From: Paraherbaspirillum soli
GTDB taxonomy: Bacteria; Pseudomonadota; Gammaproteobacteria; Burkholderiales; Burkholderiaceae_D
Direction: 5' to 3'
DNA length: 64,000 nt
Assembly: GCF_042654985.1 (NCBI RefSeq)
Contig: NZ_JBHSMT010000013.1
Coordinates: forward strand, 248,001 to 312,000
Shown: positions 7,740 to 15,415 of the stretch, piece by piece
How the letters are laid out: each line of letters starts with the position of its first letter
Numbering within the stretch: position 1 is the first letter of the stretch
Notes under the pieces: model-generated
Databases searched by the model: none
What the model saw: only the letters and a program-made list of their open reading frames with translations
What the model was told of the DNA's origin: nothing
Program-made: the position numbers and the translations under genes

Positions 7740-7860
7740 GGTGATTTTCCGCCCTTCGTCGAGTAACGAAGGAGGCGGGCACAAAGCAAGGTTAAGAGAC
7801 CGGCGGAAGTCCAAAGGACCGGCATACCCGAAGGTATCCCTACCAAGTACCCGCCATAGA
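7740..7860 (-). promoter_or_regulatory. Structured 5' leader of the 89-residue gene (riboswitch-like, unclassified)
   Basis: On the minus strand, GGCGG (7851-7855) pairs with CCGCC (7802-7806) and encloses two hairpins: ATACC-TTCG-GGTAT, with the very stable C(UUCG)G loop, and GTCC-TTT-GGAC. A third hairpin at 7749-7779 (CCTTCGT/ACGAAGG plus CCGC/GCGG) ends about twelve bases before the ribosome site and could gate it. It does not match the class I c-di-GMP, glycine, purine, TPP or SAM consensus sequences as I know them. A regulatory role is inference from the fold. Confidence 0.45.
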
Positions 7861-7876
7861 AGACGTGCATTGATAG

Positions 7877-7917
7877 GGGCAGACGAAAAAAAGCCGCTCG
7901 GGAGCGGCTGTCTGCCC
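7877..7917 (-). terminator. Nested terminator hairpin after the oxygenase gene
   Basis: On the minus strand, AGCCGCTC-CCGAGCGGCT (7892-7909) is followed by seven T residues (7885-7891), a good intrinsic terminator for the oxygenase gene ending at 8019. An eight-base outer stem, GGGCAGAC (7910-7917) with GTCTGCCC (7877-7884), encloses both the hairpin and its T-run. That outer stem is unusual for a plain terminator and abuts the next gene's structured leader. Confidence 0.8.
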
Positions 7918-7941
7918 GGACGTTCCATTACTGGCTCTTAA

Positions 7942-7969
7942 CCCAGATCGCTTTTTCTTGCGACCTGGG
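7942..7969 (-). other. Ten-base-pair hairpin in the 3' region of the oxygenase gene
   Basis: CCCAGGTCGC and GCGATCTGGG (minus strand) pair with one G-U around an A-rich loop. It has no T-run, so it is not a terminator by itself. It lies between the oxygenase stop and the nested terminator and may protect the 3' end or form part of the downstream leader. Confidence 0.5.
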
Positions 7970-8018
7970 CACGATAGCGCAGTTTTTCTTGAAGTTCAAA
8001 CATTATTTGAGCGTACCG

Positions 8019-8786
8019 TCACGCTTCAAAAGGCTCTTGGTGGTACCACTTGGTGACGATCCATTTTTCGCCGCTGACAACCGGGCTGCCGCCGTGCAGG
8101 CACAGTGGATTGACCTGGTTCAGGCTATTCGTATATTCAAAGTACACCGCGTGGCCGCGGCGCGGCTGCAGCGACAGACCAAGCTTGGGGAACACTGTCG
8201 CGCCGCCTTCTTCGACGTCGTTGAGGTACACAATCAGGGTCGCGGTACGCTGGCCGCCGCGCGCCAGATGGACCTGACTGCCGGCTTCTGTGAATGGAAA
8301 ATAATCGTGGTGCGGTTTGTATTCTCCGCCGACGCTGTAATTCAGCAGATGCAGGTCTTCACCGTTCTCTTGCGGCCAACCGGTCAATTGCGCCAGCCGC
8401 CGATTCACTATCGGCAGCAAGGCATCCGCATCTTCGGGCAGCCATGCGCCGCGGCTGGTACGTACTGTGCTCGGCACCTCGCTGCCGTCCTGCATATCCA
8501 ATACCATCGAACGTTGCAACTTCTGCTCGCCGACTCGAATCAGTTGTTCGCATTCGGCCACGCTCAGCACATTGTCCAGCGCCACCACCAATGGCTGCCG
8601 ACAGCACACCGTGGCGCCAATCCGGCGGTCCCCCGCATCCATCGACGGCGCGACGCGCATGTGCGGCTCCTCGTCGATATACGCGCCGGGCTGCGGAAAC
8701 CCGGGTGGCGGCGTCCGGCCCGTTACGACGCTGCGCGCCTGTTGAAGCCAGTTGTTGTCCAAGGCAATCTGCGCTTGTTGTTGCAT
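8019..8786 (-). CDS. 2-oxoglutarate/Fe(II)-dependent oxygenase, prolyl 4-hydroxylase alpha-subunit type
   Basis: 255 residues, ATG with GGAGAG nine bases upstream. The double-stranded beta-helix fold is recognisable from the first iron ligands in YKPHHDYFPF (H-x-D), the strand motif GQRTATLIVYLNDVEEGGATVFPKLGLSLQP, and the distal His in PLCLHGGSPVVSGEKWIVTKW with the Lys/Trp expected for 2-oxoglutarate binding. P4H enzymes hydroxylate proline side chains; characterised bacterial members act on proteins such as EF-Tu. It sits between the pilus lytic transglycosylase and the 89-residue gene, ending with its own terminator. The substrate is unknown; placement next to a pilus locus is suggestive only. 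Confidence 0.9.
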   Translation of the reverse strand: MQQQAQIALDNNWLQQARSVVTGRTPPPGFPQPGAYIDEEPHMRVAPSMDAGDRRIGATVCCRQPLVVALDNVLSVAECEQLIRVGEQKLQRSMVLDMQDGSEVPSTVRTSRGAWLPEDADALLPIVNRRLAQLTGWPQENGEDLHLLNYSVGGEYKPHHDYFPFTEAGSQVHLARGGQRTATLIVYLNDVEEGGATVFPKLGLSLQPRRGHAVYFEYTNSLNQVNPLCLHGGSPVVSGEKWIVTKWYHQEPFEA

Positions 8787-8903
8787 GATGGTTTTCTCTC
8801 CAATGAGCTAACGATAGTTGGCATAAATAGTGATTGCGCTTTGGCTTTGCTGGTAGCGCACCTTTAACGCATGGCGACAGCGGACAACACCTCCGTCCGG
8901 TTT

Positions 8904-9380
8904 TTAACGCTTGCCGCCAATAATTTCCAACGGTACCGGCGCCAGCGCCGCCGGCGGGATGTTCCGGTAAACCCGCATCGCATATTTCATCCGCAGCACC
9001 GGATTACCCGAGTTATAGGCCCCCACCGCGTTCCACGAATTGCCGAGCCGCCGCATGTTCTGCGCCAGGATCCAGGCCCCGACCTGGATGCTGACGCAGG
9101 GATCGTACAGCTGCTCGCGGTCGACGCCGTATTTCTCCAATTGCGGAAACCAGCGGCTGTTGATTTGCATCAGACCGATGTCGTAGGAACCGTCCTTATT
9201 GCGATTGATCGCCCGCGGGTTGAGACTGGATTCGGTTTTGGCAATCGCATACAACAGATCCGGATTGACGCCGTAACTGGTCGCTGCCTGCCGCCAGCAA
9301 GCGACTGCATGGGCCGCTTGCAGCCATAGTGCCACGGCCAATATCACACGGCATGCCTGCATGCCCGCGCTTATATTCAT
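8904..9380 (-). CDS. pilT: Type IVb pilus lytic transglycosylase PilT (R64 nomenclature)
   Basis: 158 residues with a signal peptide ending near AAHAVA, then a soluble lytic transglycosylase domain: catalytic Glu in AIAKTESSLNPRAIN, then YDIGLMQINSRWFP and GAYNSGNP. It cleaves peptidoglycan to open a passage for the pilus. In the R64/ColIb thin-pilus operon this activity is encoded by pilT, a different gene from the twitching ATPase of the same name. A GGGGGAG ribosome site precedes the ATG. It follows pilV in the same direction. Confidence 0.88.
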   Translation of the reverse strand: MNISAGMQACRVILAVALWLQAAHAVACWRQAATSYGVNPDLLYAIAKTESSLNPRAINRNKDGSYDIGLMQINSRWFPQLEKYGVDREQLYDPCVSIQVGAWILAQNMRRLGNSWNAVGAYNSGNPVLRMKYAMRVYRNIPPAALAPVPLEIIGGKR

Positions 9381-9441
9381 AATCCATCTCCCCCGCAGCC
9401 ATTACGCATCATTATCAACATAGTCGGTAACTCCCTTGGCT

Positions 9442-11034
9442 TCAACGGCTGTTGAAAATAGAGAACCACATTCTGGTGTAGTTGCCGGTACTTCCTTGCG
9501 AATTCATTACGACATGTAACCATTTGGCGTTTTCCGGAATTTTCTGCAAAGCCATGTAATTACCGGCCATGACACGGATTTGGAGGTCGGAGACCGTATC
9601 ACGGGCATCGGGCTTGTCGTCCATGTCGACCACGCCAAGTTTCTTTGTATTGGCGTAGTTATTACTCAAGCTGGCACAGCCGCCGACATAGCCAAGCAAT
9701 GCGCCTCTCGATGCATCCCGATATTCGACAAATGCCGAGGATTCATTATCGTCATATGACTTGCATCTATTGTGGCCGCTGATAAACAGGGGACGACTAC
9801 CGTCCAGAGCGGACAGATCCAGCCAGTACTCGAAGTTGCCGTCGGCGGGAGTTTGCTTCCAATACCAATTCCGCTTGGGATCGGTAAGGTTCGCTGTACT
9901 AATCTCGCTCTCCGCAAACTTGCGCCAGATGCCCGACTGGCACGAGATTGCCATGCCGGTGGAGTCAACCGCGATCAAACCGTTTTTATCGCAGCTCGTG
10001 CCCGCAGTGATTTGTGCCTGAATCAACATATCGTTGACCGTCAATCGCTTCGGAACATTCAGGTTGCCGTTCTGATCGACGGCCAGCGGAGACCAGATAC
10101 TGTCAGCAGTCCACGTGAAAGCGACATTTTGCTTGGTCACCATGCGCACGTCGCCAACCACGTTGGTGCTGCCCGGCCCACCGGGCGGCAGCGATTCATA
10201 ATCGGGCACCGGCTCTTTCCAGGAACCCGCGCCGGAACGCGTCCAGATACCAGCCTGGCAACTGAGCACTGCGCCATTGGCATTGACTGCGACGCGCCCA
10301 TTGGAATTGAGGACTGTGGCACCGCACATGTCGTCGGACCCATTTTCGCTGGCTACCTTGGGCAATTTCAACGGGGTTGTCATCTCATTCAATTCCGGAT
10401 GTCCGTCTACCTTATTGCGATAGACAAAATCGGTCGCCAGTTTTCCGTCACTGTCGTAAAACAATGCTGTTGCCAGGTGCCCCTGATCCGCTGTTTTTTT
10501 ACATGCCTGACTCAGAAAAGAATTGAGCGCGGGCGTACTGCCAGCCGACACGGCCCATGAACCGAAAGCCCCTTTTGCCTGCATTGGCTTGGCATAGTCG
10601 AAATAGCCGCCGCCCTGCCCCGCATTACTGGCGATGTAGGCGATATCTTTTTCGGCGATAGCGTCACCGCCTTCGGTGACCACCAGCGCATCGAGACGGC
10701 CCTCGGGCGTTTTCAGCACCAGCACGCAAGGGGTCTGGTTGTAAGCATTGGTCAGACTGAAATTTCTGGACAAGTGGCCCGTGTTTTTCAATGCATCCAC
10801 GTTGATCGTCACTGCCGCCGTCTGGCTGGCCTTGCTGACCAGAGCGGCATAATTCTCGCTAATGTATTTGCCGGCGGCAGTCGCAACCTGCGCCTGATAC
10901 AAGGCGGTCTGCTGCCCCTTGGTGTCGTCCAGCGAGCGGTCAATCATGACGCTCAGACCGAGTATCATCATCGCGCCGATAGCCAATGCCGCCATCAATT
11001 CCAGTAATGTAAAGCCGTGCTGTTCTTGGTTCAT
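9442..11034 (-). CDS. pilV: PilV-like minor pilin / tip adhesin of the type IVb pilus
   Basis: About 530 residues; the ATG at 11034 is preferred, though a GTG at 11043 in the same frame is possible. It has a prepilin leader ending HG before FTLLELMAALAIGAMM, with the +5 Glu. After the N-terminal helix comes a long extracellular region with repeated GxIWxKF/WTRSGA and 'CDKNGLIAVDSTGMAISCQSG' style Cys-containing modules, typical of PilV adhesins. In R64 the C-terminal segment is switched by the shufflon. Here I see no recombinase gene or inverted gene segments, so the adhesin looks fixed. It closes the pilus operon before pilT. Confidence 0.85.
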   Translation of the reverse strand: MNQEQHGFTLLELMAALAIGAMMILGLSVMIDRSLDDTKGQQTALYQAQVATAAGKYISENYAALVSKASQTAAVTINVDALKNTGHLSRNFSLTNAYNQTPCVLVLKTPEGRLDALVVTEGGDAIAEKDIAYIASNAGQGGGYFDYAKPMQAKGAFGSWAVSAGSTPALNSFLSQACKKTADQGHLATALFYDSDGKLATDFVYRNKVDGHPELNEMTTPLKLPKVASENGSDDMCGATVLNSNGRVAVNANGAVLSCQAGIWTRSGAGSWKEPVPDYESLPPGGPGSTNVVGDVRMVTKQNVAFTWTADSIWSPLAVDQNGNLNVPKRLTVNDMLIQAQITAGTSCDKNGLIAVDSTGMAISCQSGIWRKFAESEISTANLTDPKRNWYWKQTPADGNFEYWLDLSALDGSRPLFISGHNRCKSYDDNESSAFVEYRDASRGALLGYVGGCASLSNNYANTKKLGVVDMDDKPDARDTVSDLQIRVMAGNYMALQKIPENAKWLHVVMNSQGSTGNYTRMWFSIFNSR

Positions 11035-11055
11035 ACCTGTCACGCTCAGTTTTTC

Positions 11056-11532
11056 TCAGTTACGTCTGGCTAGCCAGACCGGGCTGCCGTCCGGAATTGG
11101 AATCCCGGCCGGCAGCGGTGATTGGACGTCGGGAAACAGCGGCGAGCGGAACATCTTGGCCCGCATGTCCGCTACGCCGACCAGCACGGAGTTGTGCGAC
11201 AGGCGCAACAGGTCTGCCGTGATGTTGACCGGCTGCGGCTGCGCCGCATAAATCGTGATGACGCCGGCCTCGACGTGGTTGCGCCACAGTTGAAGCGGAA
11301 GCGGATAGCGCGTGTACCACGATGGCAGCGGCAACTTATCGACCGGCACTTCGCCGCCGGCAAATGTTGGATTGGCCGCAACGAAGGCGATCACGGCGTT
11401 CCGGTAAATGCTCATACTCTCGGCCAGATCTGCATTTTTATGCGCAACCGTTACCGGGCTGCGCACCTCTTCGCTGAGGACAAAACAACCGGCAATGGCC
11501 ATCATCGCCACCATGATCCATGTCATCCACAT
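11056..11532 (-). CDS. pilM: Type IVb pilus protein PilM
   Basis: 158 residues with GGAGA six bases before the ATG. One N-terminal membrane segment (MWMTWIMVAMMAIAGCFVL) is followed by a periplasmic domain with the pattern ...AESMSIYRNAVIAFVAANP and the C-terminal SPVWLARRN. This matches the small PilM proteins encoded in IncI-type pilus operons; their exact role is undefined. It lies between pilS and pilV, with short gaps on both sides, clearly in the operon. Confidence 0.78.
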   Translation of the reverse strand: MWMTWIMVAMMAIAGCFVLSEEVRSPVTVAHKNADLAESMSIYRNAVIAFVAANPTFAGGEVPVDKLPLPSWYTRYPLPLQLWRNHVEAGVITIYAAQPQPVNITADLLRLSHNSVLVGVADMRAKMFRSPLFPDVQSPLPAGIPIPDGSPVWLARRN

Positions 11533-11583
11533 CGCATTCTCCGAATCGTCGGCAAATTTGAGGCCGCAGCATGCATCATCTTT

Positions 11584-12129
11584 TTATTGCGCGGTCCAAA
11601 TGATGACGTTCTTTTGCTGTGAACAATCGGCAGTCGCGGCTGCAGGGGTGATAGGGAACGCCGTCCGCTCTGTCGCAGCATTGACCTTAACGCTGAGCCA
11701 GCCATTGCCACCGCTAATCATGTTGATGCAAACATCCTGCGGCACGTCGGCATAAGAGATTGTGAAATTACTATTAACTCCATTCACGACCACCGGACCA
11801 TTCCAGGTGTTGGTGACGGCGCCATCCGCAGCGACTGCTAGAGTTGTAGGAAACACCTTTGCCGTAACCAGTTGCGCGTTCAGCGAGTCTTTCCCATACG
11901 CTGCGGTCTGCCCCATATACAGCTTCTTGACACCGGTACGGATCGACACCACCTCTTCCGACGAGCGATTGGTTTGAGCGCTGCTGAACGCCCCCATTAA
12001 CAGCGATACCGCGCCCAGAATCACAATCGCGGCAATGCCCAGGTAGGCAATCCCTTCCAGCAGCGAAGCGCCGCGTTGGCGGTTGATGATGTTGGATTTA
12101 CCAGATTGCATGAAGCGTGAGTTTTGCAT
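11584..12129 (-). CDS. pilS: Type IVb major prepilin PilS
   Basis: 181 residues. The leader is long (20 residues, typical of type IVb) and ends RG before ASLLEGIAYLGIAAIVILG; the mature N-terminus is Ala rather than Phe and +5 is Glu. A C-terminal Cys pair (DVCINM and ADCSQQ) would close the D-region loop. GGAG precedes the ATG by six bases. No prepilin peptidase (PilU) gene is present in the cluster, so cleavage must depend on an enzyme encoded elsewhere, presumably the general PilD. Confidence 0.9.
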   Translation of the reverse strand: MQNSRFMQSGKSNIINRQRGASLLEGIAYLGIAAIVILGAVSLLMGAFSSAQTNRSSEEVVSIRTGVKKLYMGQTAAYGKDSLNAQLVTAKVFPTTLAVAADGAVTNTWNGPVVVNGVNSNFTISYADVPQDVCINMISGGNGWLSVKVNAATERTAFPITPAAATADCSQQKNVIIWTAQ

Positions 12130-12184
12130 AACGATCTCCGATTAGAAATATGAACTGCTGAGTAAAAAAATGAACCTGATAAAC

Positions 12185-13261
12185 CTAATGAACTGCCCTA
12201 GCCATCGCAGCAATCTCTTGCTGAATCCCGAAGAAGCCGGTGACCAGCCAACCGATCACCACTGCCAGCGTCACAATCGCCACGCCGTTCAAGACTTTCA
12301 TCTGGCTTTCGATGAGCTCGACGCCGTCCGCCATCCACTCGTCGGCCAGGATCTTGAGCGCGTCGCCGAAGCCTTTGTATTCGGCGTAGACGCACAGATC
12401 GTCGACCACTTCTTTCGATGGAAAACCGTAGCCGGCGTTTTTCAATGCTTCGCCGCAGTTCAAGCCTGACTTGACGCCGATCAGTGCGCCGTCGAGCCGT
12501 TCGCGCAGCCACGGCGGGGCGGCGTCGGCCAACCGCGTAAGCGACTTTTCAACGGTGATGCCTGCCAGCTGCAACGCCGAGAACGCCATCAGGAAGCTGC
12601 TGCCTGCCATCAGCCGATAAATCGAATAAGGCGCGAAGCGGTCCATGAACACCCGCACGTCGCCACGCCAGCGCGGCATCGACAGCACCAGTCCGATTCC
12701 AGCGACGATCAGGACAATCACCAGATATGGCATCCAGGATTGCACCGCCAGCGACATCAGGTAGAGCGACCGGGCCGAGCCATGCCAGGTGGCGGGGTCG
12801 ACCATGCGCGCGAACTGCGGGATGACGCGGGTGCCGAACACATAGATGTAGACGATGATCAGAGCGAAGATGGCGATCGGATAGGCGACGCCGCCGATGA
12901 TGACGCTCTTGATCTTCTTGCCGGACTGGACCACGTCGACCAGCGCCACCAGCGTGCCTTCCAGTCGTCCGCCCTGCTCGCCGGCCATGATGATCATTTG
13001 TTCGGTGTGCGGAATCCAGTGGCCCAGCCCCTCGGCCAGCATGCGGCCGTTCTGCACCATGCGGCGGCAGTCGTCCAGCACGATGGCCAGCGGTTCGTTC
13101 GGCTTTTTGCCGTTGCTGGAGGCGCGCTCTTGCAGCTCCTCCAGGATTTTCAGCAGCGGCAATCCGTTGGCCAGCATTTTTGCGATCTTGCGGTACAGGC
13201 GCAGCCGCACATTGCTGCCGAACTGCCATTTGGCCCAGCGGCGGTTGAGATCAAGCTGCAT
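12185..13261 (-). CDS. pilR: Type IVb pilus inner-membrane platform protein PilR (GspF/PilC family)
   Basis: 358 residues with two GspF domains (about 20-145 and 215-340) and hydrophobic segments near 165-190, 205-225 and 325-350. Motifs include RKIAKMLANGLPLLKIL...GLGHWIPHTEQMIIMAGEQGG and the second-domain ALQLAGITVEKSLTRL. This family is the membrane platform that the assembly ATPase turns. The start overlaps the end of pilQ by 11 bases, so translation is coupled. Confidence 0.9.
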   Translation of the reverse strand: MQLDLNRRWAKWQFGSNVRLRLYRKIAKMLANGLPLLKILEELQERASSNGKKPNEPLAIVLDDCRRMVQNGRMLAEGLGHWIPHTEQMIIMAGEQGGRLEGTLVALVDVVQSGKKIKSVIIGGVAYPIAIFALIIVYIYVFGTRVIPQFARMVDPATWHGSARSLYLMSLAVQSWMPYLVIVLIVAGIGLVLSMPRWRGDVRVFMDRFAPYSIYRLMAGSSFLMAFSALQLAGITVEKSLTRLADAAPPWLRERLDGALIGVKSGLNCGEALKNAGYGFPSKEVVDDLCVYAEYKGFGDALKILADEWMADGVELIESQMKVLNGVAIVTLAVVIGWLVTGFFGIQQEIAAMARAVH

Positions 13262-14888
13262 CTTCCGCTCCGACCAGGGCCAGGTGATGTTCCAGCTTCA
13301 GATGGCCGACGATTTTCTCGGCCATGCGCGGATCGACCGTGCCGCTTGCGACCTTTTCGATCGCATGTTGCAGCAGGGTCTTGCCACCCAGTTCGCGCAG
13401 CCAGTATTCATGCGCCCTGAGTTTTTCTCCGGCGCGCACATATTCATAAAAGCGCGGGTCGGGCAGGATCACTTCGGCCACCACGGTGCGGCCTATGGTG
13501 CCGTGTTTTTTACAGTGCGCGCAGCCGGGGCCGGCGATGCTGACTTCGCCGATGGCCGCGCCGACGGTTTGCCGGACCCTTGCCAGCAGGCTGGCCGGGA
13601 CTTCGTGTTCATGTTCGATCAATTTCTTTTTGCAATGCGGACACAGCACTTTGACCAGGCGCTGGCTGATCAGGCCGGTGACCAGGCTGTGATCGGCCAC
13701 CATGCTCAACGGCAGTCCGAGATCCAGCAAACGGTCGACGATCGCCATCGCGCTGTTGGCGTGCACCGTGGTCCAGACCTGGTGGCCGGTCATCGCGGCG
13801 CGCAAACTGTTTTGGGCCGACGCTTTATCGCGCACCTCGCCGATCATGATGGTGTCGGGATCCAAGCGCATGGCGTTGGCGATGGCGGCCGAAAACAGGC
13901 GCGAGCGTTCTTCTTCGGTATTGGCGTTGGTGACCGAGGTCTGCACCGCGCCGGCAATCGGATATTCGATCGGATCTTCAATCGTCAGGACGTGGATCTT
14001 GCCTTCGGATTCGTGGATTTCGCCTGCCAGCACATGTTGCAATGTGGTCGATTTTCCCGAACCGGTGGGGCCGCTGATGATGTTCATGCCGATCGGCTGC
14101 TCCTTCAGCACCTGGATCTGCGCCGCATGCTCCGCGGTGTAGCCGAGCGGCTGGACGTCGCTGCTGTCGCCGGCGTCGTTGTACAGCAGCCGCAACACCA
14201 TGACGCTGCCGTCGCTGGTCGGGGCGGTGGCGATCCGCACGCCGTACAAGCTGCTGGGCAATTTGTCGCGGTCGCCGATGCTGGCGTCCTGCCGCTCGGT
14301 CGGCTTGTAGGCGTTGTCCGATACCGTCGTCATGGCGCCGTACAAGGTCGCCAGCAGACGCTCGCCGTATTCGCGAGTCTGGCCGCCGACCTTGACCAGG
14401 TCGTTATGAATCCGGAAGTAGAATTCAGTGCTCTGCGCGCGCAAGCGGATGTGGATGTCGGAGGCGCGTTCCTGGCAAGCCTTGCTCAGCAAGCCCTTGG
14501 CCGTGACCTGCATCATCGTATGTTCCTGGAGCCGGATTCTGCGCTCGGGAAGATCGACTTGATTGGCTTCGGTGACGGTCTCGAGCGAGGTCAGCACCAC
14601 CTGGAACGGATGCTTCATGCGCTCCAGCCGGGCCCGGTACGACAGCACATGCGGATTGAGGACATGGTCGGCGGCGATCAGCAAGCGATGGTCGGACAGC
14701 AGGCACAGCAATTTCTGTTCTTCCGCGCCGCCTGCGTAGATACCGTTTTTGCTCAGTATCTTGATGCTCGAGAAGTCGATGTAATCGGCGGCCGCTTGCG
14801 GCTGATCCGCGCCATCGCTGGCGGACTGCAGCAAGACTTGGCTGTCATGCACGCGCGGCGCGGCCGCTGCCTGGTTCAGCGCGTTCAT
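13251..14888 (-). CDS. pilQ: Type IVb pilus assembly ATPase PilQ (GspE/PilB family)
   Basis: 545 residues. Walker A ISGPTGSGKSTTLQHV lies near residue 265, the Asp box is VLTIEDPIEYPI, Walker B DPDTIMIGEVRDKASA, and the His box TGHQVWTTVHANSA. A CxxC pair, LCPHCKKKL, and a second GCAHCKKHG follow, the zinc-binding module of GspE-type ATPases. It powers pilin polymerisation with PilR. It overlaps pilP by four bases and pilR by 11. The name follows R64 and should not be confused with the secretin PilQ of type IVa pili. Confidence 0.92.
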   Translation of the reverse strand: MNALNQAAAAPRVHDSQVLLQSASDGADQPQAAADYIDFSSIKILSKNGIYAGGAEEQKLLCLLSDHRLLIAADHVLNPHVLSYRARLERMKHPFQVVLTSLETVTEANQVDLPERRIRLQEHTMMQVTAKGLLSKACQERASDIHIRLRAQSTEFYFRIHNDLVKVGGQTREYGERLLATLYGAMTTVSDNAYKPTERQDASIGDRDKLPSSLYGVRIATAPTSDGSVMVLRLLYNDAGDSSDVQPLGYTAEHAAQIQVLKEQPIGMNIISGPTGSGKSTTLQHVLAGEIHESEGKIHVLTIEDPIEYPIAGAVQTSVTNANTEEERSRLFSAAIANAMRLDPDTIMIGEVRDKASAQNSLRAAMTGHQVWTTVHANSAMAIVDRLLDLGLPLSMVADHSLVTGLISQRLVKVLCPHCKKKLIEHEHEVPASLLARVRQTVGAAIGEVSIAGPGCAHCKKHGTIGRTVVAEVILPDPRFYEYVRAGEKLRAHEYWLRELGGKTLLQHAIEKVASGTVDPRMAEKIVGHLKLEHHLALVGAEDAA

Positions 14889-15415
14889 TGTCCGCCCCCT
14901 TTGGATGGCAGTACCGGCGGCAGCGGCGGCAAGGACACGGTGGCGCCCGAGTAGTTGGGATAAGCCGCGGTGCTGCCGGCCGCCAACGGCGCAAACAGGG
15001 CGAGCCGGATCTGGCGCTTGTCCTTGCTGCCTGCCTGGACGATCACTTCATTCTGACGAATCGAGATCACCTTCATGCCGTTCGGCAGCATAGCTCCCGA
15101 CCTGACGTCGACCGTGCTGCCGTTGTCCAGCGACAGCGTGGCATACAGCGTATTGCCGATCCCTTCGATGGCGCGAATCACCGGGTCGCCGGGGCCGGCG
15201 CTGCGGCTGACCTTATTGTTCTCGTTCTGCTTGGCCGCAATTTCCGCTTCCTTTGCGGCGATCTGGGCCTTGACCTGGATCTGGCGTTCCTGTGCTTTCA
15301 GGATCAGCGTTTCGGCCTCGATCCGGCTCAGGTTATCGGCGGTGGATTCCGCTCGTGCGCTGCCGGCGGCTGCCAGGCAAGACAGGAAAATCAATTTCAA
15401 GGTGCTATTTCGCAT
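14885..15415 (-). CDS. pilP: Type IVb pilus biogenesis protein PilP
   Basis: 176 residues with a signal peptide (LKLIFLSCLAAAGSARA), then a coiled-coil-like Glu/Lys/Gln-rich segment (about 30-70) and a beta-rich C-terminal domain (STVDVRSGAMLPNGMKVISI...). The C-terminus is Pro-rich. PilP is a periplasmic part of the inner-membrane complex in IncI-type pili. It overlaps pilQ by four bases and pilO by 11. Assignment rests on operon position plus this domain plan. Confidence 0.82.
   Translation of the reverse strand: MRNSTLKLIFLSCLAAAGSARAESTADNLSRIEAETLILKAQERQIQVKAQIAAKEAEIAAKQNENNKVSRSAGPGDPVIRAIEGIGNTLYATLSLDNGSTVDVRSGAMLPNGMKVISIRQNEVIVQAGSKDKRQIRLALFAPLAAGSTAAYPNYSGATVSLPPLPPVLPSKGGGQ

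Noticed and set aside
7740..7860. Class I c-di-GMP riboswitch before a pilus-region gene
   Set aside because: The conserved core of that class (the CGCA...AAACC and GGGACGCAAAG segments) is absent.
7724..7870. Longer N-terminus of the 89-residue protein
   Set aside because: The extension crosses strong hairpins and the true ribosome site AAGGAG lies just before the ATG at 7723.
9442..11043. Shufflon in pilV
   Set aside because: No inverted alternative C-terminal segments and no site-specific recombinase gene in the neighbourhood.
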